A DNA stretch of 64,000 nt from positions 1 to 64,000 of the forward strand of contig JAEEQN010000013.1 in assembly GCA_016285345.1 (NCBI GenBank), given 5' to 3'. Source of the stretch: Victivallales bacterium. GTDB lineage: Bacteria > Verrucomicrobiota > Lentisphaeria > Victivallales > UBA1829. The translations under genes and the position numbers were made by a program. The notes below the pieces were generated by a model. That model was not told the origin of the DNA. It did no database searches and saw only the letters and a program-made list of their open reading frames with translations. Shown piece after piece: positions 1 to 8,478 of this stretch (positions within the stretch are counted from its first letter, which is position 1; every line of letters starts with the position of its first letter).

Positions 1-464
1 GGATGCGGACTGAACACGATGCCGTTGCGGGTCTTCAGCGAGATCAGCGCCTTGAAGATCGCCGTGGACGTCGGATTCGTCGTCGGAATGATCCCGGCGA
101 TCACGCCGCGGGGCTCCGCGACTTTGATCATGCCGAACGCATCGTCCGTCTCAATAATCCCGCATGTCTTCATCGGCAGGAATTTGTTGCAGATGTACTC
201 GGAGGCGTAATGATTCTTGATGACCTTGTCTTCCACCACGCCCATGCCGGTTTCCTCGACAGCCATCTGCGCCAGCGGAATCCTCATGTTGTTGGCGGCC
301 AGAGCGGCGGCCTGAAAGATCCTGTCGACCTGTTCCTGTGTGTAGTTTGCGAAGACTTCCTGTGCGGCTTTGACTTTGGCGACGATCGCGTCGATCAAAG
401 CCTTTTCCTGAGCGATCTTTTCTTCCGGAGGGATTTCCGGGAGAATCTTTTTTTTCTTATCCAT
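1..464 (-). CDS. adhE: Aldehyde-alcohol dehydrogenase AdhE, N-terminal part (cut by window edge)
   Basis: Only the first 154 codons are visible. The gene starts at 464 and runs off the left edge. The peptide begins MDKKKKILPEIPPEEK and contains AAALAANNMRIPLAQMAVEE, EETGMGVVEDKVIKNHYASE and GVIAGIIPTTNPTSTAIFKA, the typical N-terminal acetaldehyde-dehydrogenase half of bifunctional AdhE, which reduces acetyl-CoA to ethanol with NADH. A stand-alone CoA-acylating aldehyde dehydrogenase cannot be excluded because the alcohol-dehydrogenase half lies outside the window. AGGAG stands 7 bases before the ATG. The neighbouring upstream gene is rex, the NADH-sensing repressor that classically controls adhE. 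Confidence 0.85.
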   Translation of the reverse strand, partial: MDKKKKILPEIPPEEKIAQEKALIDAIVAKVKAAQEVFANYTQEQVDRIFQAAALAANNMRIPLAQMAVEETGMGVVEDKVIKNHYASEYICNKFLPMKTCGIIETDDAFGMIKVAEPRGVIAGIIPTTNPTSTAIFKALISLKTRNGIVFSPH

Positions 465-516
465 CACTGCTCTCCTTGTTTGGATGGTGGGTTTCATGAA
501 GAATGTTTGTTTTGTA

Positions 517-595
517 ATGATATTTTTTTATCATCACGGATTAATATACACCATGTTTCGCGAAAATACAAGGGGTAACATGATATTTTTTTATC
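517..595 (-). promoter_or_regulatory. adhE promoter flanked by two copies of a palindrome
   Basis: On the minus strand TTGTAT (566-571) and TATATT (543-548) are 17 bases apart, a good sigma-70 promoter with a start near 536. An 18-bp inverted repeat ATGATATTTTTTTATCAT lies at 517-534, just downstream of the start, and a second copy that keeps the first 16 bases lies at 580-595, just upstream of the -35. The copies are 63 bp apart, six helical turns. Rex dimers bind 18-bp palindromes, so these are candidate lineage-specific Rex operators, although the bases differ from the known TTGTGAA-type consensus. Confidence 0.6.
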
Positions 596-646
596 TTCTC
601 GCTCAAAAAAGTTTTTTTCCGCCCGAAATCGGATGGGGATGCCCGG

Positions 647-1297
647 TCAATCAGTCTCGGTTACGGTTTCCCCGGCCTCGGCCCGGCGCATTTTTGCGAA
701 GAGGACGGCTAGCCCGCCCGCGATGACCTCCCGCTGGACGATCACGTCTTCCGGGACTTTGAGGCAGACATTGGCAAAATTCCAGATATATTTGATCCCG
801 AGCGAAACGAGAACATCTGCGACACCTTGAGCTCCGACCGAGGAAACGCAGATGATCCCGACTTTGGGACAGGCCAGCTTCAGTCGCTCGCGGATTTCGG
901 CGATGTCATAGACCTCAAAACCGTGTACCTCGCGCCCTATTTTGTCGGGGTCGGAGTCGAATACCGACTCGATCCGGAAATTATACGCCTGAAAATCCGT
1001 GAACCCGAGCAGAGCGGACCCCAGGGAGCCGACGCCGACCAGCGTGGCCGAAGTCGCGTGGTCCCATCCGACAAACTTCAGGATCGCGTCGATGAGGTCA
1101 TTGACCTTGAACCCGAACCGTTTGTTGCCCGGAAGCCCGGTCATGGCAATATCTTTTCTGACCATGATGTGAGGGATGCCCATATACGCGGCAAGTTCGG
1201 CGCAGGAAACCCATTCCTGTCCGGCGAGCCGAAGCTTGAAAAGCCGGTGCAGGTAGGTCGGCATTCGCCGCATGGTCGGAGTGTTTTGTATTTTCAT
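647..1297 (-). CDS. rex: Redox-sensing transcriptional repressor Rex
   Basis: The 216-residue protein has an N-terminal winged helix (about 1-80, with RMPTYLHRLFKL and GIPHIMVRKDI) and a Rossmann NAD(H) domain beginning GVGSLGSALLGF. Rex represses fermentation genes until NADH displaces it from DNA. The start at MKIQNT is preferred to an in-frame codon 24 bases upstream because AGAGGA lies just before it, and the resulting length is normal for the family. It is transcribed toward adhE, its usual target, with about 180 bases between them. In DNA at 1330-1357 a TTGAAA/TATATT pair with a 16-base spacer gives it its own promoter. Confidence 0.92.
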   Translation of the reverse strand: MKIQNTPTMRRMPTYLHRLFKLRLAGQEWVSCAELAAYMGIPHIMVRKDIAMTGLPGNKRFGFKVNDLIDAILKFVGWDHATSATLVGVGSLGSALLGFTDFQAYNFRIESVFDSDPDKIGREVHGFEVYDIAEIRERLKLACPKVGIICVSSVGAQGVADVLVSLGIKYIWNFANVCLKVPEDVIVQREVIAGGLAVLFAKMRRAEAGETVTETD

Positions 1298-1329
1298 CGG
1301 GATCCTCTTTCTGATAATCACATGTTCTT

Positions 1330-1357
1330 AATATATCATCAGACACGCATTTTTCAA
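1330..1357 (-). promoter_or_regulatory. rex promoter
   Basis: TTGAAA (1352-1357) and TATATT (1330-1335) on the minus strand are separated by 16 bases, placing the start near 1323, about 26 bases before the rex start codon. Confidence 0.5.
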
Positions 1358-1509
1358 TCCCGACAGCGTATTTTTTGTCCGGAAAGGCCGTTTTTGCGAC
1401 TTCCCCTGATCACTCCCTTGAAGGGTTTCGAATCAAAAAAAGCATTTTTCTTCATGATGTGTTCCATTATTCCAGTGTGAGCAAAAGAACTATTCAAGTC
1501 TCTTTCTAT

Positions 1510-2310
1510 TCAGTCTTGAGGTGAACCGTCAATGCCGATGACTTTCACCGTAAGGGGGATGCTTTTTCCGGCAAGCTCAAGCGCTTTCTGGACGATGGCA
1601 GTGGTTCCGCCGCAGCAGGGAACTTCCATGCGGGCAACCGTGACGGACTTGATGTCGTGGCGAGTGAAGATCTGCGTAAGTTTTTCAACATAGAGATCGA
1701 TATCCTGATCGAGTTTCGGACAGAAGATGATCAGAACACGCCCGTTCAGCAAGTCTCGGTGGAACATGCCGCTGGCATGTGCTACACAGTCCGCCGACAC
1801 CAGCAGATCCGCGCCATCGAAATACTCCGCGCCCGGGTTGACGAGTTTGAGCTGAATCGGCCACTGGCGCAGGGCTGATGCTCCGCCTGCGACGGTTTCC
1901 GGCTTCGGTGCGGCCGAAAAGCGTTTCATGGCAAGTCCCGGACACCCCACATGAGGAAGTTCCGGCACAGGGATGCCGTGCTGTTTCAGGTAGTCGACGG
2001 CAATGTCGAACAGTTTGAATTCGCCGTGCGATTTGAGATGCTTCAGGTGCGCGGCGATGGTATTCGCGCCCTGCTTGACGATGGTCTCCATCACGCGTGT
2101 TTCGTCGTAAGGTTCCGCCTCGCGCTCCACCACATGGATAGCGCCTGTCGGACATTCGCCGATACATGCGCCAAGTCCGTCGCAAAAGAGGTCGCTGATC
2201 AGCCGGGCTTTTCCATCTATGACCTGCAACGCCCCCTCAGGGCAGTTCGGAATACAAGCTCCGCATCCGTTGCATTTCGATTCGTCGATCTTGATGATCT
2301 TGCGTTTCAT
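1510..2310 (-). CDS. Ferredoxin-domain protein of the hcp operon
   Basis: This 266-residue protein starts with two ferredoxin-type cluster motifs, CNGCGACIPNCP and CDGLGACIGECP. The second has Leu in place of the second Cys, so it may hold a three-Cys-ligated cluster. The remaining 200 residues are a conserved-looking domain with PHVGCPGLA, DLLVSADCVAHASG and VPCCGGT Cys motifs that I cannot name. It follows hcp by 21 bases with GAGG-AAAGGA upstream, so it is probably co-transcribed. Proteins of this build are commonly found beside hcp, and electron supply to Hcp is a reasonable inference, not something the sequence proves. Confidence 0.8.
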   Translation of the reverse strand: MKRKIIKIDESKCNGCGACIPNCPEGALQVIDGKARLISDLFCDGLGACIGECPTGAIHVVEREAEPYDETRVMETIVKQGANTIAAHLKHLKSHGEFKLFDIAVDYLKQHGIPVPELPHVGCPGLAMKRFSAAPKPETVAGGASALRQWPIQLKLVNPGAEYFDGADLLVSADCVAHASGMFHRDLLNGRVLIIFCPKLDQDIDLYVEKLTQIFTRHDIKSVTVARMEVPCCGGTTAIVQKALELAGKSIPLTVKVIGIDGSPQD

Positions 2311-2331
2311 TGTTCGTTCCTTTCCTCGCTC

Positions 2332-3978
2332 TTACGCCTCATCTGCACCGAAAAACAGCTTCAGATCGTCATCTGCCGTGGTGATTCCGGCAATCCCGAA
2401 GCTTTCCACCAGAACCTTTGCGACGTTGGGCGAGAGGAACGCGGGAAGAGTCGGGCCGAGATGAATGTTCTTCACGCCGAGATAAAGCAGCGCCAGAAGA
2501 ACAATGACCGCCTTCTGCTCATACCACGCGATATTGAAGCAGAGCGGCAAATCGTTAATGTCAGCGAGACCGAAGACCTCCTTCAGTTTCAGGGCAATCA
2601 GTGCCAGCGAATAAGAATCGTTGCATTGTCCGGCATCAAGCACGCGGGGAATGCCGTTGATGTCGCCGAGCGGGAGTTTATTATACTTGTATTTCGCACA
2701 TCCGGCAGTCAGAATGACAACATCTTTCGGCAATTTCCTTGCGAACTCCGTGTAATATTCGCGGCTTTTCATCCGCCCGTCGCAACCGGCCATCACAACG
2801 AATTTGCGGATGGCTCCGGATTTTACCGCTTCAACCACCTTGTCCGCAAGAGCGAATACCTGCTCATGCGCGAATCCGCCGACAATCTTACCCGTTTCAA
2901 GTTCCTCGGGTGGGAGGCACGTCTTCGCTTGTGCGATGATTCCTGAAAAGTCCTTGATTTCTCCATACTTTCCAGGAATATGGCGGCAGCCGGGAACACC
3001 GACCGTGCCGGTGGTCCACAGCCGACCACTGTACGAATCCTGAGGCGGAACAACGCAGTTGGTCGTCATGAGAATCGGGCCATGGAATTTTTCGAATTCC
3101 TCTTTCTGTTTCCACCACGCGTTGCCATAATTTCCTGCGAAGTGCGGATACTTCTTGAAGGCGGGGTAATAGTGCGCCGGAAGCATCTCGGAATGGGTGT
3201 AGATGTCAATCCCCTGTCCCGCACTCTGTTCAAGGAGCATTTCCAAATCCCTGAGATCATGTCCCGAAATGAGGATGCCGGGATTGTTCCGCACTCCGAG
3301 ATCGACTTCGGTAATCTCCGGATTGCCGTAAGCGGAAGTATTGGCTTTATCCAGCAGGGACATTCCATCCACTCCGTATTTGCCAGTTTCCATAGTCAGT
3401 GAAATCAGGTCATTTATACCGAGCGAATCGTCCAACGTTGCAGCCAATGCCCGCTGAATGAAGGCATCGATGTCCTCATTGTCCTGAAGGAGTGCGTTTG
3501 CGTGTTTGAGATAAGCGGCAAGTCCCTTGAGCCCGTAGGTGATGAGTTCGCGCAGACTCCGGATATCTTCGTCCTTCGTTGCCTGCACGCCCACGGTAGC
3601 TGCCTTGACATCGAATTCGTTTCGGCATCCCGACCACAGGGCTGCATCGGGCAGATTGGATGTATCCCCAAGTTGTGCGATCAGTTCAGCTTTCATCGCC
3701 AGCGTCTCTTCGATCGCCCGGATAATCGCTTCCCGGTCAAAGTTGGCATTTGTGATCGTGACGAACAGATTCTGCGTGATCCGATGGTTGACATCTGAGG
3801 AGACATTCTTTCCCTCCGCCCGAAGCCGAGTTGCAACAGCCCCGATTCCTTTGGTAACATAGACCAGCAGATCCTGCATGGCCGCTATTTCTGGTTTTTT
3901 ACCGCAGACTCCACAGATGGTGCATCCTTTGTTGCCCGCCGTTTCCTGACACTGATAGCAGAACATTTTGTTTTCCAT
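2332..3978 (-). CDS. hcp: Hydroxylamine reductase / hybrid cluster protein, class I
   Basis: Hcp (548 residues) carries an iron-sulfur cluster and a hybrid Fe-S-O cluster and acts on hydroxylamine or nitric oxide during nitrosative stress. The N-terminus [19 protein letters not shown] gives the Cys pattern C-x2-C-x8-C-x5-C of class I enzymes from strict anaerobes, unlike the wider spacing of the [2Fe-2S] form in enterobacteria. Cluster-ligand segments such as VMAGCDGR and [10 protein letters not shown] and the motif [11 protein letters not shown] are present. AAGGAG precedes the start. It is the middle gene of a tetR-hcp-ferredoxin operon; the gap to tetR is 44 bases. Confidence 0.95.
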   Translation of the reverse strand: MENKMFCYQCQETAGNKGCTICGVCGKKPEIAAMQDLLVYVTKGIGAVATRLRAEGKNVSSDVNHRITQNLFVTITNANFDREAIIRAIEETLAMKAELIAQLGDTSNLPDAALWSGCRNEFDVKAATVGVQATKDEDIRSLRELITYGLKGLAAYLKHANALLQDNEDIDAFIQRALAATLDDSLGINDLISLTMETGKYGVDGMSLLDKANTSAYGNPEITEVDLGVRNNPGILISGHDLRDLEMLLEQSAGQGIDIYTHSEMLPAHYYPAFKKYPHFAGNYGNAWWKQKEEFEKFHGPILMTTNCVVPPQDSYSGRLWTTGTVGVPGCRHIPGKYGEIKDFSGIIAQAKTCLPPEELETGKIVGGFAHEQVFALADKVVEAVKSGAIRKFVVMAGCDGRMKSREYYTEFARKLPKDVVILTAGCAKYKYNKLPLGDINGIPRVLDAGQCNDSYSLALIALKLKEVFGLADINDLPLCFNIAWYEQKAVIVLLALLYLGVKNIHLGPTLPAFLSPNVAKVLVESFGIAGITTADDDLKLFFGADEA

Positions 3979-4022
3979 GATCGAGCTCCTTGTTTATGTT
4001 TGTTCAAGACAATGTTACGGAT

Positions 4023-4598
4023 TTATTTGTTCTTTGACAGCACCGTTTTCAGGCTCGTCAACAGTTTTCCTCGTTCCCGCCTCAAATCGAATGCTCCATG
4101 CGACATCCCCCACTGCTTGATGAGCAGTCGCAACGGTCCCAATATCATCCGAAAAAGGGTATCCGTAGGAATGTCATCGCGGATTTCGCCCGCCTCAATG
4201 GCTTCCTTGAAGTGTTTGAGCATCGTTTTGTGATGACGCTGCATCATTCCGAAAAGAATCTGCTCCACCTCGGGGTCGCCCTGGAACAATTCTTCCGCAA
4301 AGACCACACGCGCCAGATCGGGTGTGGCAAGCACCAGTTCCGTTCGATGAACAATAGCGGCTTCGATGGCGGTCCATCCGTGCGCTGGTTCAACGTCATC
4401 CGCACTCTCCTCGAAACGCGAGACCAGAGCCTGAATGATTTCCACTTTGTCGTGAAAATGATAGTAAAGCGCGGCATCGGTCACGCCGAGTGCCCGACTC
4501 AAATGCCGGATCGTCAGATTGCGTATTCCTTTTTCCGCGATCAGATGCAATGCGACATCGACGATCTCATTCTGACGTTTGGTCAATTTTTTCTCCAT
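4023..4598 (-). CDS. TetR-family regulator heading the hcp operon
   Basis: This 191-residue protein has the TetR N-terminal DNA-binding domain (EIVDVALHLIAEKGIRNLTI then LGVTDAALYYHFHDK, roughly residues 8-55) and a helical C-terminal ligand domain. The start MEKKLTKRQ is chosen because GGAGAGG lies 3-9 bases before it; an ATG 12 bases upstream would overlap that site. As first gene of the operon, with a palindrome over its transcription start, it probably represses itself together with hcp and the ferredoxin gene. The inducer is unknown. Confidence 0.88.
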   Translation of the reverse strand: MEKKLTKRQNEIVDVALHLIAEKGIRNLTIRHLSRALGVTDAALYYHFHDKVEIIQALVSRFEESADDVEPAHGWTAIEAAIVHRTELVLATPDLARVVFAEELFQGDPEVEQILFGMMQRHHKTMLKHFKEAIEAGEIRDDIPTDTLFRMILGPLRLLIKQWGMSHGAFDLRRERGKLLTSLKTVLSKNK

Positions 4599-4625
4599 CT
4601 GCCTCTCCATTCTGGTTGGTGCTAC

Positions 4626-4670
4626 TTAGTGAACACTTATTTAATATACTCCCGTTTTATTCTTTGTCAA
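4626..4670 (-). promoter_or_regulatory. Promoter and operator of the tetR-hcp operon
   Basis: The minus strand carries TTGACA (4665-4670), a 16-base spacer and TATATT (4643-4648). The near-palindrome TTAGTGAACACTTA (4626-4639, arms AGTG/CACT) falls over the predicted start, the expected position for an autorepressing TetR protein. Confidence 0.6.
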
Positions 4671-4716
4671 GAGATAGATATAAAAAAAAAGAAAAAAAGA
4701 GCCCCTTGGGGGAAGA

Positions 4717-4845
4717 TTAGCTCCCGTTCCTCACCCACATCGCAATGGCTTCAAGGAACCTCGGCACGACTGCATGGAGCTTTACGGGGCCGATGCCGGG
4801 AACATGGTCAGAACAAAATCTCCTGGTCTGGATGTTTTTCTCCAT
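4717..4845 (-). pseudogene. 42-codon open frame, probable gene remnant
   Basis: A 42-residue frame runs from ATG at 4845 to a stop at 4717-4719. It includes FCSDHVPGIGPVKLHAVVPR and ends FLEAIAMWVRNGS. The composition looks protein-like, but there is no clear ribosome site and I recognise no family. After the stop come a short CCCC/GGGG pairing and two T-runs, which could be a terminator. It could be a small gene or the tail of a deleted one. Confidence 0.3.
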
Positions 4846-4867
4846 ACGGCATTTTTTATCTGTGAAG

Positions 4868-4895
4868 TTGTTTTTCCAGAAAAAAATGCTATATT
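4868..4895 (+). promoter_or_regulatory. Promoter of a candidate small transcript
   Basis: TTGTTT (4868-4873), a 16-base spacer and TATATT (4890-4895) predict a start near 4902. The -10 is identical to that of neighbouring promoters. Confidence 0.45.
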
Positions 4896-4901
4896 ATCTC
4901 T

Positions 4902-5122
4902 GCGAAAAGGGTATACCGCAAACGGCGGTTCAAAAAAAGGAGCGAATATGAAACCATGGTGAGCAGTGAGGTGGAGGCGTGAGTTCACCAGCGCACCGCG
5001 CTGGTGATGCCTCGGGTGCGAGGCACTGTCGTGGAGAGAGGGGGGATGAGGGAGATGTTCTCCGAGGTCGGGATGGAGCAGGACCACGACGGGTTCCATG
5101 TGGTGTAGTTCAATGTTTTTTT
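4902..5122 (+). ncRNA. Candidate structured RNA with a four-codon micro-ORF
   Basis: Downstream of the promoter lie a 5-bp hairpin (4915-4929), AAGGAG (4937-4942) and the micro-ORF ATG-AAA-CCA-TGG-TGA (4948-4962, MKPW). Two adjacent hairpins follow: a perfect 9-bp stem with 3-base loop (4986-5006) and a 7-bp stem with 4-base loop (5008-5025). A weak ACCAC/GTGGT pairing ends at about 5104 and a T7 run sits at 5116-5122. This would make a transcript of about 220 bases, converging on the protease gene. Alternatively it is the 5' stub of a decayed gene. The rest of the 4.6-5.1 kb gap holds only the remnant frame at 4717-4845. Confidence 0.35.
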
Positions 5123-8100
5123 ATGTTGACGCGCTGGCGAGGATCCCATTGTCTTTATCATCGAAGATCTTTTGCGTGGCGAATTCGGCAAAGGCTTCTT
5201 TGTAATAGAGCCGCACAAAGACCTCGGATTCTTCGACGCCGAATTTGAGCGTAACGTTTTCTGCCGAGACGCCGGAAACTGTGACGCTGTTCTCGCCGTC
5301 CGTGTAGCTGAGCGAGGCGGCGTCCCAGTTGTCCATGCTTCCCTCGAGGAACCAAAGCGTAACCGAACCTTCCGCGAGCTGTTCGATCGTATCGGATCCC
5401 CAGTTTTCGCAGAATGTGAAGATGTCGCTGCCTCCGCCGCCGTGCATGGTGTCATCGCCGATTCCGCCCACGATCACGTCATCGCTGGACGCTCCCACGA
5501 TGCGGTCGTTTCCGGCGTCGCCGAAGAGCATGTTGCGGCCTTTGCCCGCCCAGATGACATCGTCGCCATCGCCGCCGTAGATAAAGAGTTTGCTGCCAGC
5601 ATACTCGAACCGCTGACTGGTCATGTCGACGATGTCGTCGCCGGCGCCAGCATTGATGTTCTGGAGCCGGAACAGCCTGGCCGTATTCTCCTCGATCTCG
5701 TCCGGCAGGACGGTGTAAACGTCGTCCAGGAAAAGGGCGTCGCCGCTTTCCGAATCGGTCAGGCACAGGATACCCGGATCGGCAGACCCGAAGAACAGAT
5801 CCTGAATTCTGCCCTTTCCTGCGGCGGAGACCATTTCCCCGGTTCCCGACCAGTCACCTACGGAACCGGCGTGCTTTGCGTAATAAAGTCTGCTCCACGT
5901 GCCGTTCGGCGTGGCGAAGAACAGATCGTCGATGGCGTCGGCTTTGGACTGGAATACGCTCGGTTTGTCGTTCGTGTGGTCGGAAACGATTTCTTCGCCG
6001 ACGTACCATTCATTGTCCTGCTCTTCGTCTTCCGTGTTCGCCTTCACGCGCCACTGGTGCGTCCCGGCAGGGAGGCCCAGCAGACCGACCGCCGTGCCAG
6101 TCGTTTCAAAAGCAAACGTATGTTCGAAGGAGTCCGTGGAGAATTGCACGCTGCACTGGGGTACAACTGCCGATGATTTCCACGACACCTCGTCCTTCGA
6201 TCCGGTCAGGTCGTCCAGCACGACGACGTCGGAATCGTCGTCGATTCCGATGACATTGAGCGTGTACGGTTCGACCGCATCTTCCAGATCGGAGACACCC
6301 TCCACGAGAAGATAGTTCAAGGGGTCCATCGTGAGGTTGTATTGACCGTCGGAAAACTCGGCGGACTGAACAAGTGCGCCGTCCGCGTCGTATTCGGCGA
6401 CGGTCCAGCCGTCCTGGCCTTTCAGCTGAATCCGGTATTGTTCCGTATGGATGTCTCCGATCCGGTAATAGTCCGTGTCGCCCTTGCAGGTAAGCAGCCC
6501 GGAATAAAATCCTTCGTCCAGCGGGGTCGCCTTGTAGATGGAACCGTTTCCGTTGACATGCGCTTCGTTTTGCCCGCTCCCGGCGTAGTCGAAGCGGTCG
6601 ACGCCGGTCACGAATTCCGCAGTGGAGGAAAGCGTGACATGGCAGTTCGTCCCGCTCTGAAGCCGAAGATAATACGTGCCCGCAGCGAGATTCTCGAACG
6701 AAACGCTTCCAATCCCCGATGCAATGATCGTTCCGTCGGGGGACATCAGGGAAACCGTGACCTCCGCGCCGATGTCGTTAGAGACAGTGAAACCTCCCGC
6801 GGCTTTGTCCTCCGCGGTAATGAGGAAACTGAAGAAGGCCTCTCCGATCACATGGATGCCGTTGAACATCTCTCCCGACCCGGAGAAGCAGCCGAGACCG
6901 GATACGGCAACGGTCACGCCGGGGACAAGCCCGTCGACATAGGAAACGTTGAACGTGGCCGGCGGAGAGATCCTGTCCCCCGACTCCGCCAGATACGTTG
7001 AGCATAAGTCGTACAGCAGGCCGCCCCACAAAGGATTGGACTTGTAGGTGGAAATGATGTAGGATTTGACCGCCGCATCCGCTTTTTCCACGGAATCCCC
7101 CGAGCCGACAAAGCTTTCGGCGGAGCAGACCGTGTTGCAGACCGTGATGCCGCTTCCGCGCTTGGCGGGTACGCCCCTGTATTCGAGCACGATCGCATCC
7201 AGCGCCGCCTTTACGTCGGCGAGAGCCTTTCGGAATCCTTCGGATGTGTTCCCGTAATCGGGATCCGCCATGACGTCGCGGATCAGGAAGCCCAGATCGG
7301 ACTGCTTGACTCTTTTACCGTCATAGAGGCATCCTTCCCGCGGCGCTTTGAGCAGCGCATTGATGAGGACGGTCTTGTCGGCGGCGTTGTCTGCCGCGGC
7401 AATCGCCTCGGCGAGGGCTTCCAGAGGCTCGGCGAGTCTGGAGACCGTGACGTCGACAGAGGTGAGCATGGTCACAACACCGGCAACTCCCGGCGATTCC
7501 ACGTTCTGTACCATGATCGCCGCCATCTCCTGCACAGTCATATCCACCGTGATCGTGTTGAAGAAGGCATTATAATTGTAGGTCGACATCCCGTAGGACA
7601 AAGGTTCCGAGACCACGATGACATCCGTGCTCCCCGCCATCTGCGTCACCACGAGTTCCGACCCGAGCATACAGTTGTTGAGAATCACGAGCGGGAAAGT
7701 GCCTTTTTCCTTCAGGAGGTCGGACAATTCCGAAACCGTGAAGCAGGCTTCCCTATCCGGATAGGTCGTGATGTCGAAGCAGAGCGTGGTGTTCTCCCTG
7801 CCGTGGTCCCACACGATCAGGCCGTAGTTTTCGGCGGGCGACTTTTCCTGCGCCCAGTTCACGAACCGTTCCAGCGTCGCGATGGACCCGGTGTCGAGTT
7901 CTCCCCAGGATTCCCAGTCTACCGTCACGGTCAGCCCGGGACTGTAGGTGATCTTGCCGACGCGGGTGTCGGGCCAGATAGAATCCCATTGATAGGTACC
8001 ATAGGGCGTCACATAATCTCCGTTCCTCGGGTTATCCACAGGAGCTCTGTCCGCCAGGACATAGACCTCAATCTCTGAATCGATATTTGCCTGCTGCATG

Positions 8101-8258
8101 GAGACGATATCGTAGAGGGCGCAATAGCTGATGTCGCTGTCGGCGGCCATGTACACCAGAAACGTCCACTTCGGCTTTTCAGACTTCACGACGGATTTGA
8201 CAGTAATGCTATCCGCGATGCTACCGTCCGGGTTCCCGCCTGACACATCGTAATCCAT
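5121..8258 (-). CDS. Secreted clostripain-like (family C11) peptidase with RTX calcium-binding repeats
   Basis: The 1045-residue protein starts at MDYDVSGGN, supported by AAGGAG before it. Residues about 28-420 form a C11 peptidase: KWTFLVYMAADSDI, the catalytic His in VWDHG (about residue 152) and Cys in LNNCMLGS (about 196), a spacing similar to known C11 enzymes. The middle contains beta-rich segments (YYLRLQSGTNCHVTL, pre-peptidase-C-like). The C-terminus has RTX repeats (GGDGDDVIWAG, LFGDAGNDRIVG, VVGG-type IGDDTMHGGGGSD, about 870-960) that bind calcium. There is no N-terminal signal peptide, so type I secretion through the C-terminus is likely; no transporter for it is in the window. 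The last residues are DNGILASAST. Confidence 0.85.
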   Translation of the reverse strand: MDYDVSGGNPDGSIADSITVKSVVKSEKPKWTFLVYMAADSDISYCALYDIVSMQQANIDSEIEVYVLADRAPVDNPRNGDYVTPYGTYQWDSIWPDTRVGKITYSPGLTVTVDWESWGELDTGSIATLERFVNWAQEKSPAENYGLIVWDHGRENTTLCFDITTYPDREACFTVSELSDLLKEKGTFPLVILNNCMLGSELVVTQMAGSTDVIVVSEPLSYGMSTYNYNAFFNTITVDMTVQEMAAIMVQNVESPGVAGVVTMLTSVDVTVSRLAEPLEALAEAIAAADNAADKTVLINALLKAPREGCLYDGKRVKQSDLGFLIRDVMADPDYGNTSEGFRKALADVKAALDAIVLEYRGVPAKRGSGITVCNTVCSAESFVGSGDSVEKADAAVKSYIISTYKSNPLWGGLLYDLCSTYLAESGDRISPPATFNVSYVDGLVPGVTVAVSGLGCFSGSGEMFNGIHVIGEAFFSFLITAEDKAAGGFTVSNDIGAEVTVSLMSPDGTIIASGIGSVSFENLAAGTYYLRLQSGTNCHVTLSSTAEFVTGVDRFDYAGSGQNEAHVNGNGSIYKATPLDEGFYSGLLTCKGDTDYYRIGDIHTEQYRIQLKGQDGWTVAEYDADGALVQSAEFSDGQYNLTMDPLNYLLVEGVSDLEDAVEPYTLNVIGIDDDSDVVVLDDLTGSKDEVSWKSSAVVPQCSVQFSTDSFEHTFAFETTGTAVGLLGLPAGTHQWRVKANTEDEEQDNEWYVGEEIVSDHTNDKPSVFQSKADAIDDLFFATPNGTWSRLYYAKHAGSVGDWSGTGEMVSAAGKGRIQDLFFGSADPGILCLTDSESGDALFLDDVYTVLPDEIEENTARLFRLQNINAGAGDDIVDMTSQRFEYAGSKLFIYGGDGDDVIWAGKGRNMLFGDAGNDRIVGASSDDVIVGGIGDDTMHGGGGSDIFTFCENWGSDTIEQLAEGSVTLWFLEGSMDNWDAASLSYTDGENSVTVSGVSAENVTLKFGVEESEVFVRLYYKEAFAEFATQKIFDDKDNGILASAST

Positions 8259-8302
8259 TTTACTTCTCCTTACGCATGGGGTGTTGCATATGTACAAGTC
8301 TC

Positions 8303-8331
8303 AATATACAATCCAGCCGCTGTTTTTACAA
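8303..8331 (-). promoter_or_regulatory. Promoter of the C11/RTX peptidase gene
   Basis: TTGTAA (8326-8331) and TATATT (8303-8308) are 17 bases apart on the minus strand, starting transcription about 38 bases before the start codon. Confidence 0.5.
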
Positions 8332-8478
8332 GCCCCTGCGAAAAATAACGCAAAAGCATGCTGGGGGTATTGACTTTCTCCGTTTCTCCGCGAGCTCACT
8401 TTACCTCGTGCGTCGAGAGCGACGAGGACTTCATCGAGGATGACTCTTATTGTGGCTGTCCAAAATGCTGTATCCGCA

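Noticed and set aside
4979-5110. Plus-strand reading frame ending EQDHDGFHVV as a gene
   Set aside because: It opens right after a stop, crosses both hairpins and has no start or ribosome site; the RNA explanation or a remnant is more likely.
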